In this document: positions 55,189 to 63,576 of the stretch, one piece after another
Numbering within the stretch: the stretch's first letter is position 1
Layout of the letters: every line of letters begins with the position of its first letter
From: Clostridiales bacterium
GTDB lineage: Bacteria; Bacillota; Clostridia; Lachnospirales; UBA12420
Direction: 5' to 3'
DNA: 64,000 nucleotides
Assembly: GCA_003452395.1 (NCBI GenBank)
Contig: DMOI01000045.1
Span: 1 to 64,000, forward strand
Translations under genes and position numbers: made by a program
The notes under the pieces: model-generated
Database searches by the model: none
What the model was told of the DNA's origin: nothing
What the model saw: the letters and a program-made list of their open reading frames with translations, nothing else

Positions 55189-55869
55189 TTATTTTTCTGC
55201 TTGTGATTTTTTTATATAAAAGGGATTTACAAAGATATCTTTTGTTTCTAATAATTCTTTATTCTCTAAAACATATTTTATTAAATTACCTGCTTTTTGA
55301 AAGTTATTATTATTATCTGCAAATTCATATTCTATATCATGAAATCTTTCATTGATATACTCCCTATAGCTCGTAATTCCATCCCCTATAAATATTATCT
55401 TTTCATTCATACTATTTCTAATAAATATCTCAAAATCATCTATATCCATCAACTCATAATCTGAAATTCTATTTAACTTATTAGTATTTTTGTACAGAGC
55501 GGTATATATTTTCCTACCCTTTGCATCAATTATAGGACAAATCGCTCCTTGATAGCTACCAATTTCTATGGCTAGTCCATCTAATGTAGTAATACCTATA
55601 ACAGGCACATTAAGTAGCTCACCAAAAGTATTTGCAACTGTAACACCTATTCTTAACCCCGTAAAAGAGCCAGGACCTTTTGCTACTATAATTAGGTTAA
55701 TATCTTTTTTATTTATATTAGAACTTGAAATTACCTCATCAATAATAGGTATAAGAAGCTCCGAATGTGTCAGTCCTTTGTCAATATTTTTCTCTACCGT
55801 CACACCATCCTCTGTACCTATCGCCACAGAACAAATACTTGATGCCGTATCAATCGCAAGTATATACAT
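55189..55869 (-). CDS. tsaB: tRNA threonylcarbamoyladenosine biosynthesis protein TsaB
   Basis: A 226-residue ASKHA-fold protein: ILAIDTASSICSVAI, GLTHSELLIPIIDEV, and VAKGPGSFTGLRIGVTVANT. TsaB is the inactive scaffold partner of TsaD in t6A modification of tRNA. tsaD and tsaE are not in the window. ATG 55869 follows GGGAG. Confidence 0.95.
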   Translation of the reverse strand: MYILAIDTASSICSVAIGTEDGVTVEKNIDKGLTHSELLIPIIDEVISSSNINKKDINLIIVAKGPGSFTGLRIGVTVANTFGELLNVPVIGITTLDGLAIEIGSYQGAICPIIDAKGRKIYTALYKNTNKLNRISDYELMDIDDFEIFIRNSMNEKIIFIGDGITSYREYINERFHDIEYEFADNNNNFQKAGNLIKYVLENKELLETKDIFVNPFYIKKSQAEK

Positions 55870-55899
55870 TATATTCTCCCTTCGTTTACCTTCTAACTT

Positions 55900-56457
55900 T
55901 TAATTATATTTATTCATAGCTTTAGCATTTCCTTCTTTTATAATCAATTCAATTGCATCACATGCATTTGTAGTTGCTATATTTATCAAATCTTGTTCTT
56001 CTTTTCTAAAAGGGCTAAGTACGTAGTCCGCTAAATCCCAGTTTTGAGGTCTTTCCCCGATTCCTACCCTTATTCGTGAAAAGGTATCTGAACCAATTTT
56101 ATTTATTATATCCTTCATTCCATTATGTCCACCTGAGCTTCCTTTTTCTCTAATTCTTATTTTTCCGACTTCTAGACTAATATCATCATATATAACAATG
56201 ATATCCTCTGTTGTTAATTTATAAAAACCAAGTATTCCTTGTACACTATCTCCGCTCAAGTTCATAAATGTAAGTGGCATAACTAAAATGACTTTTTCGT
56301 TTCCTATCTTTCCTTCTCCTATTATAGCCCTAAACTTCTCTTTATCTAATTTTATTTTATTAATACTAGCCAACTTGTCTATAACTTCAAACCCTATATT
56401 ATGCCTTGTTCTATCATACTTGAGACCCGGATTACCTAATCCAACTATAATGTACAC
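55900..56457 (-). CDS. pth: Peptidyl-tRNA hydrolase
   Basis: A protein of 185 residues: IIVGLGNPGLKYDRTRHNIG with catalytic His, PLTFMNLSGDSV, VIYDDISLEVGKIRIREKGS and GGHNGMKDII. It releases tRNA from stalled peptidyl-tRNA. GTG 56457 gives the family-typical MYIIVGLGNPG; GTG 56466 would add three residues. Confidence 0.95.
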   Translation of the reverse strand: MYIIVGLGNPGLKYDRTRHNIGFEVIDKLASINKIKLDKEKFRAIIGEGKIGNEKVILVMPLTFMNLSGDSVQGILGFYKLTTEDIIVIYDDISLEVGKIRIREKGSSGGHNGMKDIINKIGSDTFSRIRVGIGERPQNWDLADYVLSPFRKEEQDLINIATTNACDAIELIIKEGNAKAMNKYN

Positions 56458-56474
56458 TACCCTCACCTCACTTG

Positions 56475-57200
56475 CTATTTAAGTCTCACTCTCGCTTTAT
56501 CATATACCACCATTTCCCTATCTTTCATTTCTAGCATTTTTTCTTTTGCAATAAAGCCTTTTACTTTAGTCATCGGACCTATCCATGTATATTTTCCTAT
56601 AAATGTCCCTGGTAAGGTAGTGCAGTTTGCGCCTATTCTAGAATGATCCCCCAAAACACATCCAAAAAAATCCAGTCCTAAATCGAAAAGTTCATCAGCA
56701 TTTTTTACTGTAATATTTCTTTGATCAAATCTTCTATTAGCAAGTATCGAGCCCGAACCCACCCTGGCACTATCACCTATTATTGAGTCTCCTACAAAGG
56801 TAAAACTCTGCACTTTAGCATTATCCATTATTATACTATGTTTCACTTGTGCACAATGTCCTATTGTACAATTATCTCCTATTATTGTGTATGGTCTTAT
56901 AAAGGCACCCGGCATTATTGTGCAATTTTCTCCAATTATTGAAGGTCCCTCAATTACTACATTTGGATATATTACTGTACTTTCTTCTATCATACATTTT
57001 CCAGTAATCACAACATTTTGTCTGTTTTTCATTTCTTTAAAGTCTTCGCTAAAAAAATTTATATTAATAGTATCTTCAACATACTCTTGTAATTTTTTCA
57101 TTACCTCCCATACATGGGTCATATCATTAAATAAGCATCCATGTTTATAATCTTCTAGACTTTCAAAATAATAGTTAAAATTAGAACCTTCATTTTTCAT
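56475..57200 (-). CDS. Left-handed beta-helix transferase, GlmU C-terminal-like (stand-alone)
   Basis: A 241-residue protein with a short N-terminal region (ESLEDYKHGCLF, WEVMKKLQEYVE) followed by hexapeptide repeats (VIYPNVVIEGPSIIGENCTI, FIRPYTIIGDNCTIGHCAQV, SIIGDSARVGSGSILANRRF, GDHSRIGANCTTLPGTFIGK). GSGSILANRRFDQ resembles the GxGTIxANxxFD loop of sugar-1-phosphate nucleotidylyltransferase acetyltransferase halves. With the truncated GlmU at 60.8 kb it may make up a two-gene GlmU. ATG 57200 follows AGGGAG; pth starts 18 bases downstream. Confidence 0.8.
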   Translation of the reverse strand: MKNEGSNFNYYFESLEDYKHGCLFNDMTHVWEVMKKLQEYVEDTININFFSEDFKEMKNRQNVVITGKCMIEESTVIYPNVVIEGPSIIGENCTIMPGAFIRPYTIIGDNCTIGHCAQVKHSIIMDNAKVQSFTFVGDSIIGDSARVGSGSILANRRFDQRNITVKNADELFDLGLDFFGCVLGDHSRIGANCTTLPGTFIGKYTWIGPMTKVKGFIAKEKMLEMKDREMVVYDKARVRLK

Positions 57201-57222
57201 GTTTCTTCTCCCTTGTTAATAT

Positions 57223-58614
57223 CTATTTATTAATGGTATATGGATTATCTATTGTACCTTCTCCCCCAGTTATATATACAGACTCATCAATATTTATAGC
57301 TGGTCTTGCGGGAAAGTTAGTAAATGCATCTGCTTGACTTATTATTCCACTTAAATAATAAACATAGTAAATTTTTGTAGTAGAATCATTTGGTTGTGTA
57401 ATTAACCACCAGTCTGCATTTATATCAGTAGTGGTAATTAGTTCACCCAATCTAAGTAATCCAACATTTGCCGAGATAGATTCAACCTTATTTTGCTCAT
57501 ATTTAACTTGCTCTATCGACTTTTCTACTTTTTTATCGGGATTATTACCGACTTTGTCATATTGTGATGATTTTTTTGGATCTTTTGCAGGAGCCATATA
57601 TCCAATATCTCTTATATACCAATCTGATAATACAATCCAGTGTTTATTTTCTAGATTTTCATAAAATACTGTATTTAGAAAATTAGCTATATTATATTTA
57701 TCTTTCGGATTATACGAAGGTATATTTCTTGTATCAAATCCTTGAAACCAGATAGCACTATTGCATACAATTTTTGTAGTAAGATTAGTATTTACATCAA
57801 CAATTCTCCACGAAAACCCTGAATATGTAATGTACTCCCCTGAGTGTCTCGTATTGAGTTTTTCCCCAGTTTTTGCAATAGACTCTTGTTTTAACTTATA
57901 AGGCGAAGCTTTAGTTCCTTCTCCCGATTTTAAAGAAATAGTATTAGAAATTTTTATTACAGGAGTTACCCCATATTTACTATCAATTGGTGCTACATTA
58001 AGTTTCCCATCGTTTGATATACAATATGCTTGATTAAGAGCATACGAAGGAGCAGACATTGTCCAATTGTATTTCGATATATTTAATATGCCTTTATACT
58101 TTATATACTCATCTTTAGTAAGCATTCCTATGTTATCCGTCACCGAATTATTTGTACCGTCCTCATTTTCCCTCCAAATAAATGTTTGGGGAATCAAAAG
58201 TGCTTTATTGTTTAATGTTTTATAGTAGGTTTGGTTTAACCAAACTCTTAAATAACTCAGATCATACTCATTATTATCTTCATAGTTATAATTTAGTATG
58301 GCAATAGGGTCTGCTGAAATAAGTACAATACCATCATCTGCTTTATTTAAAATTATCCAATTATTTCCACTAAACCAGATGTAAGAACCCACTTCTTTGT
58401 CTTTTATATATATACTATTTTTATTTTCAACTTCAACTTGGTTTTGCGTTGTTCCTGTTTGATTTGTCTTATTTCCTTCAATTTCATCTACATTTTCAAT
58501 ATTTGTTGCAGGATTTTTCATAAAATTTAGAACTAGATAACTTATTGCAATTAATACAATAACTAAAATACAACCCAAAACAATCAATTTTTTAGATTTA
58601 TCACTTGTCTTCAT
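57223..58614 (-). CDS. Membrane-anchored protein with two DUF6273-like modules
   Basis: A 463-residue protein: N-terminal transmembrane segment (about residues 9-30), Asn/Thr-rich linker, then two modules of the same fold. Module 1 (about residues 67-245) runs from SYIWFSGNNWIILNKADDGI through LSYLRVWLNQTYY to YGVTPVIKIS and GEGTKASPYKL. Module 2 (about residues 260-463) runs from YITYSGFSWRIVDVN through LNTVFYENLENKHW to FPARPAINID and GEGTIDNPYTI. Unlike the prepilin-type copy at 35.8 kb, the C-termini are AT-rich with no NNC-codon run, so it is probably not diversified. Role unknown; probably extracellular. ATG 58614 follows AAAGGTG. Confidence 0.75.
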   Translation of the reverse strand: MKTSDKSKKLIVLGCILVIVLIAISYLVLNFMKNPATNIENVDEIEGNKTNQTGTTQNQVEVENKNSIYIKDKEVGSYIWFSGNNWIILNKADDGIVLISADPIAILNYNYEDNNEYDLSYLRVWLNQTYYKTLNNKALLIPQTFIWRENEDGTNNSVTDNIGMLTKDEYIKYKGILNISKYNWTMSAPSYALNQAYCISNDGKLNVAPIDSKYGVTPVIKISNTISLKSGEGTKASPYKLKQESIAKTGEKLNTRHSGEYITYSGFSWRIVDVNTNLTTKIVCNSAIWFQGFDTRNIPSYNPKDKYNIANFLNTVFYENLENKHWIVLSDWYIRDIGYMAPAKDPKKSSQYDKVGNNPDKKVEKSIEQVKYEQNKVESISANVGLLRLGELITTTDINADWWLITQPNDSTTKIYYVYYLSGIISQADAFTNFPARPAINIDESVYITGGEGTIDNPYTINK

Positions 58615-58696
58615 TATCTCATCACCTTTCTTGTAATAAATATACTATTTAGTCTATTCTATCATTTTGAAAATGATTTGACAATATAAATTTACA

Positions 58697-58755
58697 AAAA
58701 AAAAGAAGGCGTCCTGAAAGGTTTACACTTCAAAGACCCAACCTTCTGTTTTTTT
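58697..58755 (-). terminator. Terminator after the DUF6514-like gene
   Basis: AGAAGG and CCTTCT flank an interrupted stem. On the minus strand it is followed by nine T. Confidence 0.65.
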
Positions 58756-58756
58756 A

Positions 58757-59068
58757 CTAACAAGCTCTTGATAAAATACCTGTGTCATCTACATCTTCTG
58801 TTACATCATCAAGAATATTTACCATTGATACCGGCGTTACAGCATGTTCTATCAGCATATTTATAATCTCACGTACCGTATTGTATCTATCCGATATATT
58901 TGTCACAGCCTCCTTTTCAAGTATTCGTTCATTATGTAATTTTTTTATTGATATTCCGTAAATTATCTTGTTGTCCCTTTGAGCTTTTGTTATATAATAG
59001 TTCAAAGTAAATTTCTGTTTCTCTGTCAAAATCTCTTTAGTTCCGTACAAAACATCTTCATTAACCAT
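58757..59068 (-). CDS. DUF6514-like small protein
   Basis: A 103-residue protein: LTEKQKFTLNYYITKAQRDN, KIIYGISIKKLHNERILEKE, VTNISDRYNTVREIINMLIE and HAVTPVSMVNILDD. The pattern matches the DUF6514 family of Clostridia. Function unknown. ATG 59068 follows AAAGGGGG. The preceding gap (59069-59288) is AT-rich with nothing recognisable. Confidence 0.75.
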   Translation of the reverse strand: MVNEDVLYGTKEILTEKQKFTLNYYITKAQRDNKIIYGISIKKLHNERILEKEAVTNISDRYNTVREIINMLIEHAVTPVSMVNILDDVTEDVDDTGILSRAC

Positions 59069-59288
59069 AAATTAAAAATCCCCCTTTAAATAGTATAATT
59101 TGTATAGAAGTCAATTTGAATTATACTCTTTTTAAAAGATTTGTAAAGAAATAAAAAACGCAATTATCCCTTATATATTATGTAAAATGACAAACAAATT
59201 GTATAAATTCCCTTTTACTCACTAATACTCCATCAAATTATGTAGTTTTATTATTTTTCTTGTAATAAAGTTTTTTAATTATTAGTGT

Positions 59289-60233
59289 TTATTTTGTGTT
59301 ATTATTATTTACCTCTAACAACTTAAATTTCTTCTTATTAATCATTATATCATTTTGCTTACAATAAGCAATACCTTTATTTTCAAGTACTGCAACGCTT
59401 GTTCCAAAAGCTATCTTAGACATTTTTTCTTGTTCGTATTTCCTTTCAATACCCACAGCAATAGCACCTAAAAAAGCATCTACTGCCTCTGAAATCTTTT
59501 CACAAGGCAAACCATAATCAGCCTCAATATAACAAGTTTTATTTTTAGATATAAAAAGAGCCCCCTCGCCTACAATATCTATAATAACATAATGAATACC
59601 TTTTTTTATAAAATCCGAGTAGTTTTTTGCAATTTCTTCCTTTGATTTTTGAAGTATCTTATCATCCTTTGATATAGTAATTTTTATTGCATATGGGACA
59701 ATAAAATCTAAAAAATCAAGTACATTACTATATTTGTTAATATTTAGTATTATTTTATAATGATCATTCTTATAAAATTTCAATATATCTTTGTAAAACT
59801 CTTTTTCATTACTTTTGAAGAAATTTTCGTTTATTATAACTACATGTGCCAGATTTCTTGTATCATTCAGAACACTCCTATAGATAGCATATTCTTTATC
59901 AATTATATTTTTTGTATCTTCCCCTATAACAGCATATGATTTGTTATTCTTATCCAAAATATTTACCTTTAATTCTGTATCACATCTAGTATATATAAGC
60001 TCTGACTTAATATTATCTTTTGTAAAAATCTTTCTTATATGTTTACCTGTAGTACCACCTAAAAAAGAAACCACAAAAGGCTCACTTTGCAAAAGCTTAA
60101 TGGTCTTTATTATGGTCATTCCGCTAATCTCAAGTCTTTCCATATTATCTTCTTCTGTCATGTAACCTACATTCAAATCATCCTCATTATAAGTCTTACT
60201 TAAATATAAATGAGGTAAAACTAAAATAATCAA
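59289..60233 (-). CDS. PfkB-family (1-phosphofructokinase-like) protein with degenerate active site
   Basis: A protein of 314 residues following the FruK/tagatose-kinase pattern: IILVLPHLYLSKTYNEDDLN then VG at the start, VVSFLGGTTGKHIRKIF near residue 50, TELKVNI, ILNINKYSNVLDFL, and C-terminal GLPCEKISEAVDAFLGAIAV where PfkB enzymes have the GAGD loop. The catalytic Asp is kept (VDAFLGA) but the preceding Gly-Ala-Gly is lost and the N-terminal GGKGxN loop is absent, so catalysis is doubtful. TTG 60233 (seven bases after AAAGGGGTG) gives the FruK-like start; the frame extends to 60263 only through a repeat-derived leader. Confidence 0.72.
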   Translation of the reverse strand: MIILVLPHLYLSKTYNEDDLNVGYMTEEDNMERLEISGMTIIKTIKLLQSEPFVVSFLGGTTGKHIRKIFTKDNIKSELIYTRCDTELKVNILDKNNKSYAVIGEDTKNIIDKEYAIYRSVLNDTRNLAHVVIINENFFKSNEKEFYKDILKFYKNDHYKIILNINKYSNVLDFLDFIVPYAIKITISKDDKILQKSKEEIAKNYSDFIKKGIHYVIIDIVGEGALFISKNKTCYIEADYGLPCEKISEAVDAFLGAIAVGIERKYEQEKMSKIAFGTSVAVLENKGIAYCKQNDIMINKKKFKLLEVNNNNTK

Positions 60234-60245
60234 AATTAAACACCC

Positions 60246-60275
60246 CTTTAGAACAAATAACAAAGTACAAATAAA
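60246..60275. repeat. AAAGTACA-type repeat unit
   Basis: AACAAATAACAAAGTACAAA matches the repeat units at 33.3-33.4 and 40.9 kb. It forms a false N-terminal extension of the PfkB-like frame. Confidence 0.55.
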
Positions 60276-60354
60276 AATAACTAATAGATTATATCTATCA
60301 GTTATTTATTATAACGTGTTTTTCTGTGAATTGCAAGGTGTATGTATTTATATT

Positions 60355-60726
60355 TTAATTATTTTTTGTGTTAACTCCTATTATTCCACCTAAAACTCCA
60401 CCTATCAACGCTGTGGAAAGTAGCTTAAAAGAATTAGGAGAAAATCCATACTCATTAGTAATAGCAAACGTTATTATAGCTAAAAAAACAAAATATATCC
60501 CCCCTACAAGAAGCCCAGAAAGCCATCCATTCATACTCAGATTTCTTGCAGCATAAAATCCCCCTATAAACAATGCTACAATAGTTATAGCTGCAATACC
60601 AATACCTATACTATTATCGTCAATAGAAGCGTAGGTTAGTAAAAATGAAAAAAATAACAATAATATAAGCGTTACAATATAAGATAGTAAAACTCCTTTA
60701 AATAACTGCATAATAAAATTTTTCAT
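60355..60726 (-). CDS. TIGR04086-type membrane protein
   Basis: A 123-residue protein with four transmembrane segments and the pattern LFKGVLLSYIVTLILLL, GFYAARNLSMNGWLSGLLVG and LIGGVLGGIIGVN. It matches the small membrane family TIGR04086 of Clostridia; role unknown. ATG 60726 follows AGGTGAG. Confidence 0.82.
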   Translation of the reverse strand: MKNFIMQLFKGVLLSYIVTLILLLFFSFLLTYASIDDNSIGIGIAAITIVALFIGGFYAARNLSMNGWLSGLLVGGIYFVFLAIITFAITNEYGFSPNSFKLLSTALIGGVLGGIIGVNTKNN

Positions 60727-60798
60727 AACTCACCTCTTAATTTGTTTAGTTATTAAAATTATATTACACATTATTAAAAATATGAAAAAATATTTAGA

Positions 60799-61527
60799 TT
60801 ACTTATTTCTTTTGTCCAATATTTCTCTAGCTATAACTAAATCTTCTTGTGTATTAACACCTAGTATCTCAGTATAATCATTAACAATATAACTCCCTAC
60901 CCTATATCCTTCGTTTATGATAATTCTTATAGTATCAGGCAGATAGTACTCATTACTCTTATTATTGTTTTGTATTTTCTTTAACGCTTCTTTTAAATAT
61001 TTTCCTTTAAAGCAATATATGCCGGAATTTATTTCCTTTATATTTATTTGATCATTATTTGCATCTTTTTTTTCTACTATACTTATAATATTTTTTTCAT
61101 TATCTCTAATTATCCTACCATAAGCCATTGGATTATCAAGTATAGTAGTAATAATTGTGGCAGCGTCATTACTTTTAATATGCATATCCATAATATTATT
61201 TAGAGTTTTTGATGTTATAAGTGGAGAGTCTCCACACAGTACTATAATGTCGTCTATATCATCTATGTATTCTTCCACTTGCATAACTGCATGTCCAGTT
61301 CCTAACTGATCTTTTTGTTCTACAAAAATCACATCATTCTTAACTGCTTCTATTACATTATTTGCGTTACTAGAGATAACTACAAATACTCTATCAAAAT
61401 TGCACATTTTAACAACATCTAACACGTGCTGAATTAACGTTTTATTATTTATCTCATGTAAGACCTTCGGTATCATAGAATTCATCCTACTACCTTTCCC
61501 CGCTGCAAGTACTATAGCTTTCAACAT
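60799..61527 (-). CDS. glmU: N-acetylglucosamine-1-phosphate uridylyltransferase, GlmU N-terminal domain only
   Basis: A 242-residue nucleotidyltransferase: AIVLAAGKGSRMNSMIPKVL (NTP-binding), QLGTGHAV near residue 77, VLCGDSPLI near residue 97. Full-length bacterial GlmU is about 455 residues, with a C-terminal left-handed beta-helix acetyltransferase; here the frame stops after the uridylyltransferase domain. A candidate for the missing half is at 56475-57200. The classic order spoVG-glmU-...-pth is kept, but with a prepilin-like gene inserted between spoVG and glmU. ATG 61527 follows GGGGG. Confidence 0.88.
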   Translation of the reverse strand: MLKAIVLAAGKGSRMNSMIPKVLHEINNKTLIQHVLDVVKMCNFDRVFVVISSNANNVIEAVKNDVIFVEQKDQLGTGHAVMQVEEYIDDIDDIIVLCGDSPLITSKTLNNIMDMHIKSNDAATIITTILDNPMAYGRIIRDNEKNIISIVEKKDANNDQINIKEINSGIYCFKGKYLKEALKKIQNNNKSNEYYLPDTIRIIINEGYRVGSYIVNDYTEILGVNTQEDLVIAREILDKRNK

Positions 61528-61729
61528 GAAATTTCCCCCATTTTATTAATTATTATATTATATGTTTCCTATCTCGACGAGTCTTCTTGAGAATCTATTT
61601 TGTTTTTTGCTACTTCCTTGTGCACCTCCATCGTCCCTTATATTTGGTGCGCCGCTTATGCTATTGCCCTTCCCAAATCTATACGTCGCAAGTTAGCAGT
61701 TGCTCGCAAGGAGAAAGTTCAATCTACAA

Positions 61730-61748
61730 CTTTGAAACTACCAAAGCT
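61730..61748 (-). other. 19-nt hairpin sequence shared with the 35.7 kb locus
   Basis: CTTTGAAACTACCAAAGCT, 18 of 19 bases identical to 35678-35696. It lies 12-30 bases beyond the stop of the second prepilin-like gene. The CTTTG/CAAAG stem has a 7-base loop. Positions 61528-61729 carry no gene I can support. Confidence 0.6.
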
Positions 61749-61759
61749 TAGACTCACTT

Positions 61760-63337
61760 TTAGTCAAGCCCACACAGAACGGGACGGAAAGAAACATTAC
61801 TATCAGCAGTGCCATTGATGTAGTGACCCGCGAACGCCCCCGCACTAGTACCATTAGAGTAGTTACCACCGCGAAGGAAAAACGGATTCGCGCTATATGG
61901 AAAATATTGGTAATCTCCGTATCCTTTAAAGGTATTTGTGTTTGTGCTATTATCGCCACATTTCATTATTTCATGTAATGCTAGTCCTGTCGTATTTCCT
62001 TCTGTTTGAGTATAGTTTTCTTGATATGTTGGTGTTCCATCTTCTGTTACTGCTAATACATCTGCTACACCGCTATTACTTCCATAGGCTGTTACTAGGC
62101 TTCCACCATTTGTAGTTAGGATTCCATTTCCGTTTGCCACGTAGCTTGCTATGTACTCCCAAGCACCACCACTCATGTCATAGATTCCGTACACGTTTCC
62201 GGTTGTGCTTGCTTTTTGGCATTGTGCATTTTTATAGTCACTGATTGTTCCTACATCTGTTCCTGCACTTGCAGAGCTTCCTGCGCTTCCTGTGACGTAT
62301 CCACTGTCATTGTTTATCCATATCTCTACGCCATCTCTTACTGCTTCTGAAAGATATGTTACCGCTCCCCAGTCTCTATTTCTCATCATCAGGGTGTCTA
62401 CTTCACTGCTGTTAAGTCCATAGCTGCCTGTTTTCATTGCAATACATTTGTTATATATATTATTTACTGTTATACTTCTCCAGCTTGCTACGCTTGGTAC
62501 TACTTTTATGTTTGTACTTGCATTTTGACTTGCTTCAAATTTGGCTACCCAGATGCCCGTGAGCTGTGTTGCTCCATATGTAAAGGCTGGGTGCACAGTA
62601 AATCCTGCTGTTGATGTGGTACTCGTTCCTTCTAGATATTCTATTTCTATTTTATCGTCTGCTGCTGAATCTGTATTGTCTCCTGTTATCTTGTATGCAT
62701 ATCGTGGTATCCATACAAACATACTATTATCTACATCTCCTAGTTGTACATTTGCCCATTTTTCACTTGTCGCATAACTTCCATTTTCTACGTCTCCTGC
62801 GTAGTTATACCATGCTACATCATCTGCTGTTGTTGTGACTACATTGTTGCTTCCATCCCATTTGATTGGTGTCATTCCTGTTAGTAGCTTCGGCTTGTTT
62901 ACTCCCATCGCTACATTATATTCTGGGTCTGATGCTGGTGGCGTACCACCGCCTTGAGCGGTGTTGGTTACCTCTACTAGCCCTGGGCTTACTGTTACCT
63001 TACCGTCTGCTGCTACTGCTACGGTAAATGCTCCCGAACCATCCCCGCTTGCTATCGGATTTGTTGGTCTTTCCCTTAGATACCCTGTTGTTACCATAGT
63101 GTCTATGATATCTGCCTGTACTCCTGTATCTCCCTGCTCCCACAGGTATGCCTGTGCTTGCTTTTGCAAGAGTGCTACTGTTTCGTTATGGGCTATTTCT
63201 CTTGCTCTACCCCCGTTATTCGTAAATATAGGTATCGCAATCGTCGCTAGTGCTGCAAGTATTACAAGCACTGCTAAAAGTTCAAGTAATGTAAACCCTT
63301 TTTTTGTATTTCTTTTCGTATCGTGCATGTCTTTCAT
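61760..63337 (-). CDS. Prepilin-type protein with C-terminal FGE-sulfatase/C-type-lectin-like domain (putative diversified surface protein)
   Basis: A 525-residue protein. Residues 12-38 are KKGFTLLELLAVLVILAALA plus IAIPIF, nearly identical to the 35.8 kb gene. A stalk (AREIAHNETVALLQKQAQAY) and a linker (LVEVTN) follow. From about residue 160 it is a CLec/FGE-like domain: MFVWIPRYAYKI, IWVAKFEAS, YLSEAVRDGVEIW, YDMSGGAWEYIASYV and the final FFLRGGNYSNGTSAGAFAGH to VSFRPVLCGLD. The ending F-x-R-G-G to F-R-P-V is typical of DGR targets. Local G+C rises to 32 of 60 at 61801-61860. ATG 63337 follows GGAGG. A CCTATA tandem repeat and a large palindromic element lie upstream. Confidence 0.82.
   Translation of the reverse strand: MKDMHDTKRNTKKGFTLLELLAVLVILAALATIAIPIFTNNGGRAREIAHNETVALLQKQAQAYLWEQGDTGVQADIIDTMVTTGYLRERPTNPIASGDGSGAFTVAVAADGKVTVSPGLVEVTNTAQGGGTPPASDPEYNVAMGVNKPKLLTGMTPIKWDGSNNVVTTTADDVAWYNYAGDVENGSYATSEKWANVQLGDVDNSMFVWIPRYAYKITGDNTDSAADDKIEIEYLEGTSTTSTAGFTVHPAFTYGATQLTGIWVAKFEASQNASTNIKVVPSVASWRSITVNNIYNKCIAMKTGSYGLNSSEVDTLMMRNRDWGAVTYLSEAVRDGVEIWINNDSGYVTGSAGSSASAGTDVGTISDYKNAQCQKASTTGNVYGIYDMSGGAWEYIASYVANGNGILTTNGGSLVTAYGSNSGVADVLAVTEDGTPTYQENYTQTEGNTTGLALHEIMKCGDNSTNTNTFKGYGDYQYFPYSANPFFLRGGNYSNGTSAGAFAGHYINGTADSNVSFRPVLCGLD
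61775..61910 (-). other. Candidate DGR variable region in the 61.8 kb prepilin-like gene
   Basis: It encodes RGGNYSNGTSAGAFAGHYIN through FRPVL. Codons are GC-rich and include AAC, TAC, AAT, TTC, CAC, TAC, ATC, AAT, consistent with mutagenised adenine-rich codons. It ends in a TTCCGTCCCGTT block resembling GTTCGGCCCGCT of the other gene. Boundaries are approximate. Confidence 0.5.
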
Positions 63338-63453
63338 AACTAACCTCCATTATATACATCATTTGTATTGGTTATTTAGTGCTAGGATATTTTTTGGTGT
63401 TGTATATGTATGAGAGTGCTTTAAGAAAATTGCCACAAATATGCGGTTTTACG

Positions 63454-63500
63454 CCTATACCTATACCTATACCTATACCTATACCTATACCTATACCTAT
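63454..63500. repeat. Hexanucleotide tandem repeat (CCTATA), about 7.8 copies
   Basis: Perfect CCTATA units fill 63454-63500, 117-163 bases upstream of the prepilin-like gene start. The minus-strand translation (alternating Gly-Ile) is not a credible protein. Confidence 0.9.
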
Positions 63501-63576
63501 TTTAACAATTTTCTTTCTTTTTTGCAATAGATTTCGAAAAGAAAATTTTCGCAACAAGAAAAGCGCTCCGCGCGTG

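Noticed and set aside
61528..61759. DGR template repeat or reverse transcriptase next to the second prepilin-like gene
   Set aside because: I could not find an adenine-rich near copy of the gene 3' end or any RT motif here or elsewhere in the window.
63372..63557. Gly-Ile repeat protein on the minus strand
   Set aside because: Pure translation of the CCTATA microsatellite, no ribosome binding site or homologue pattern.
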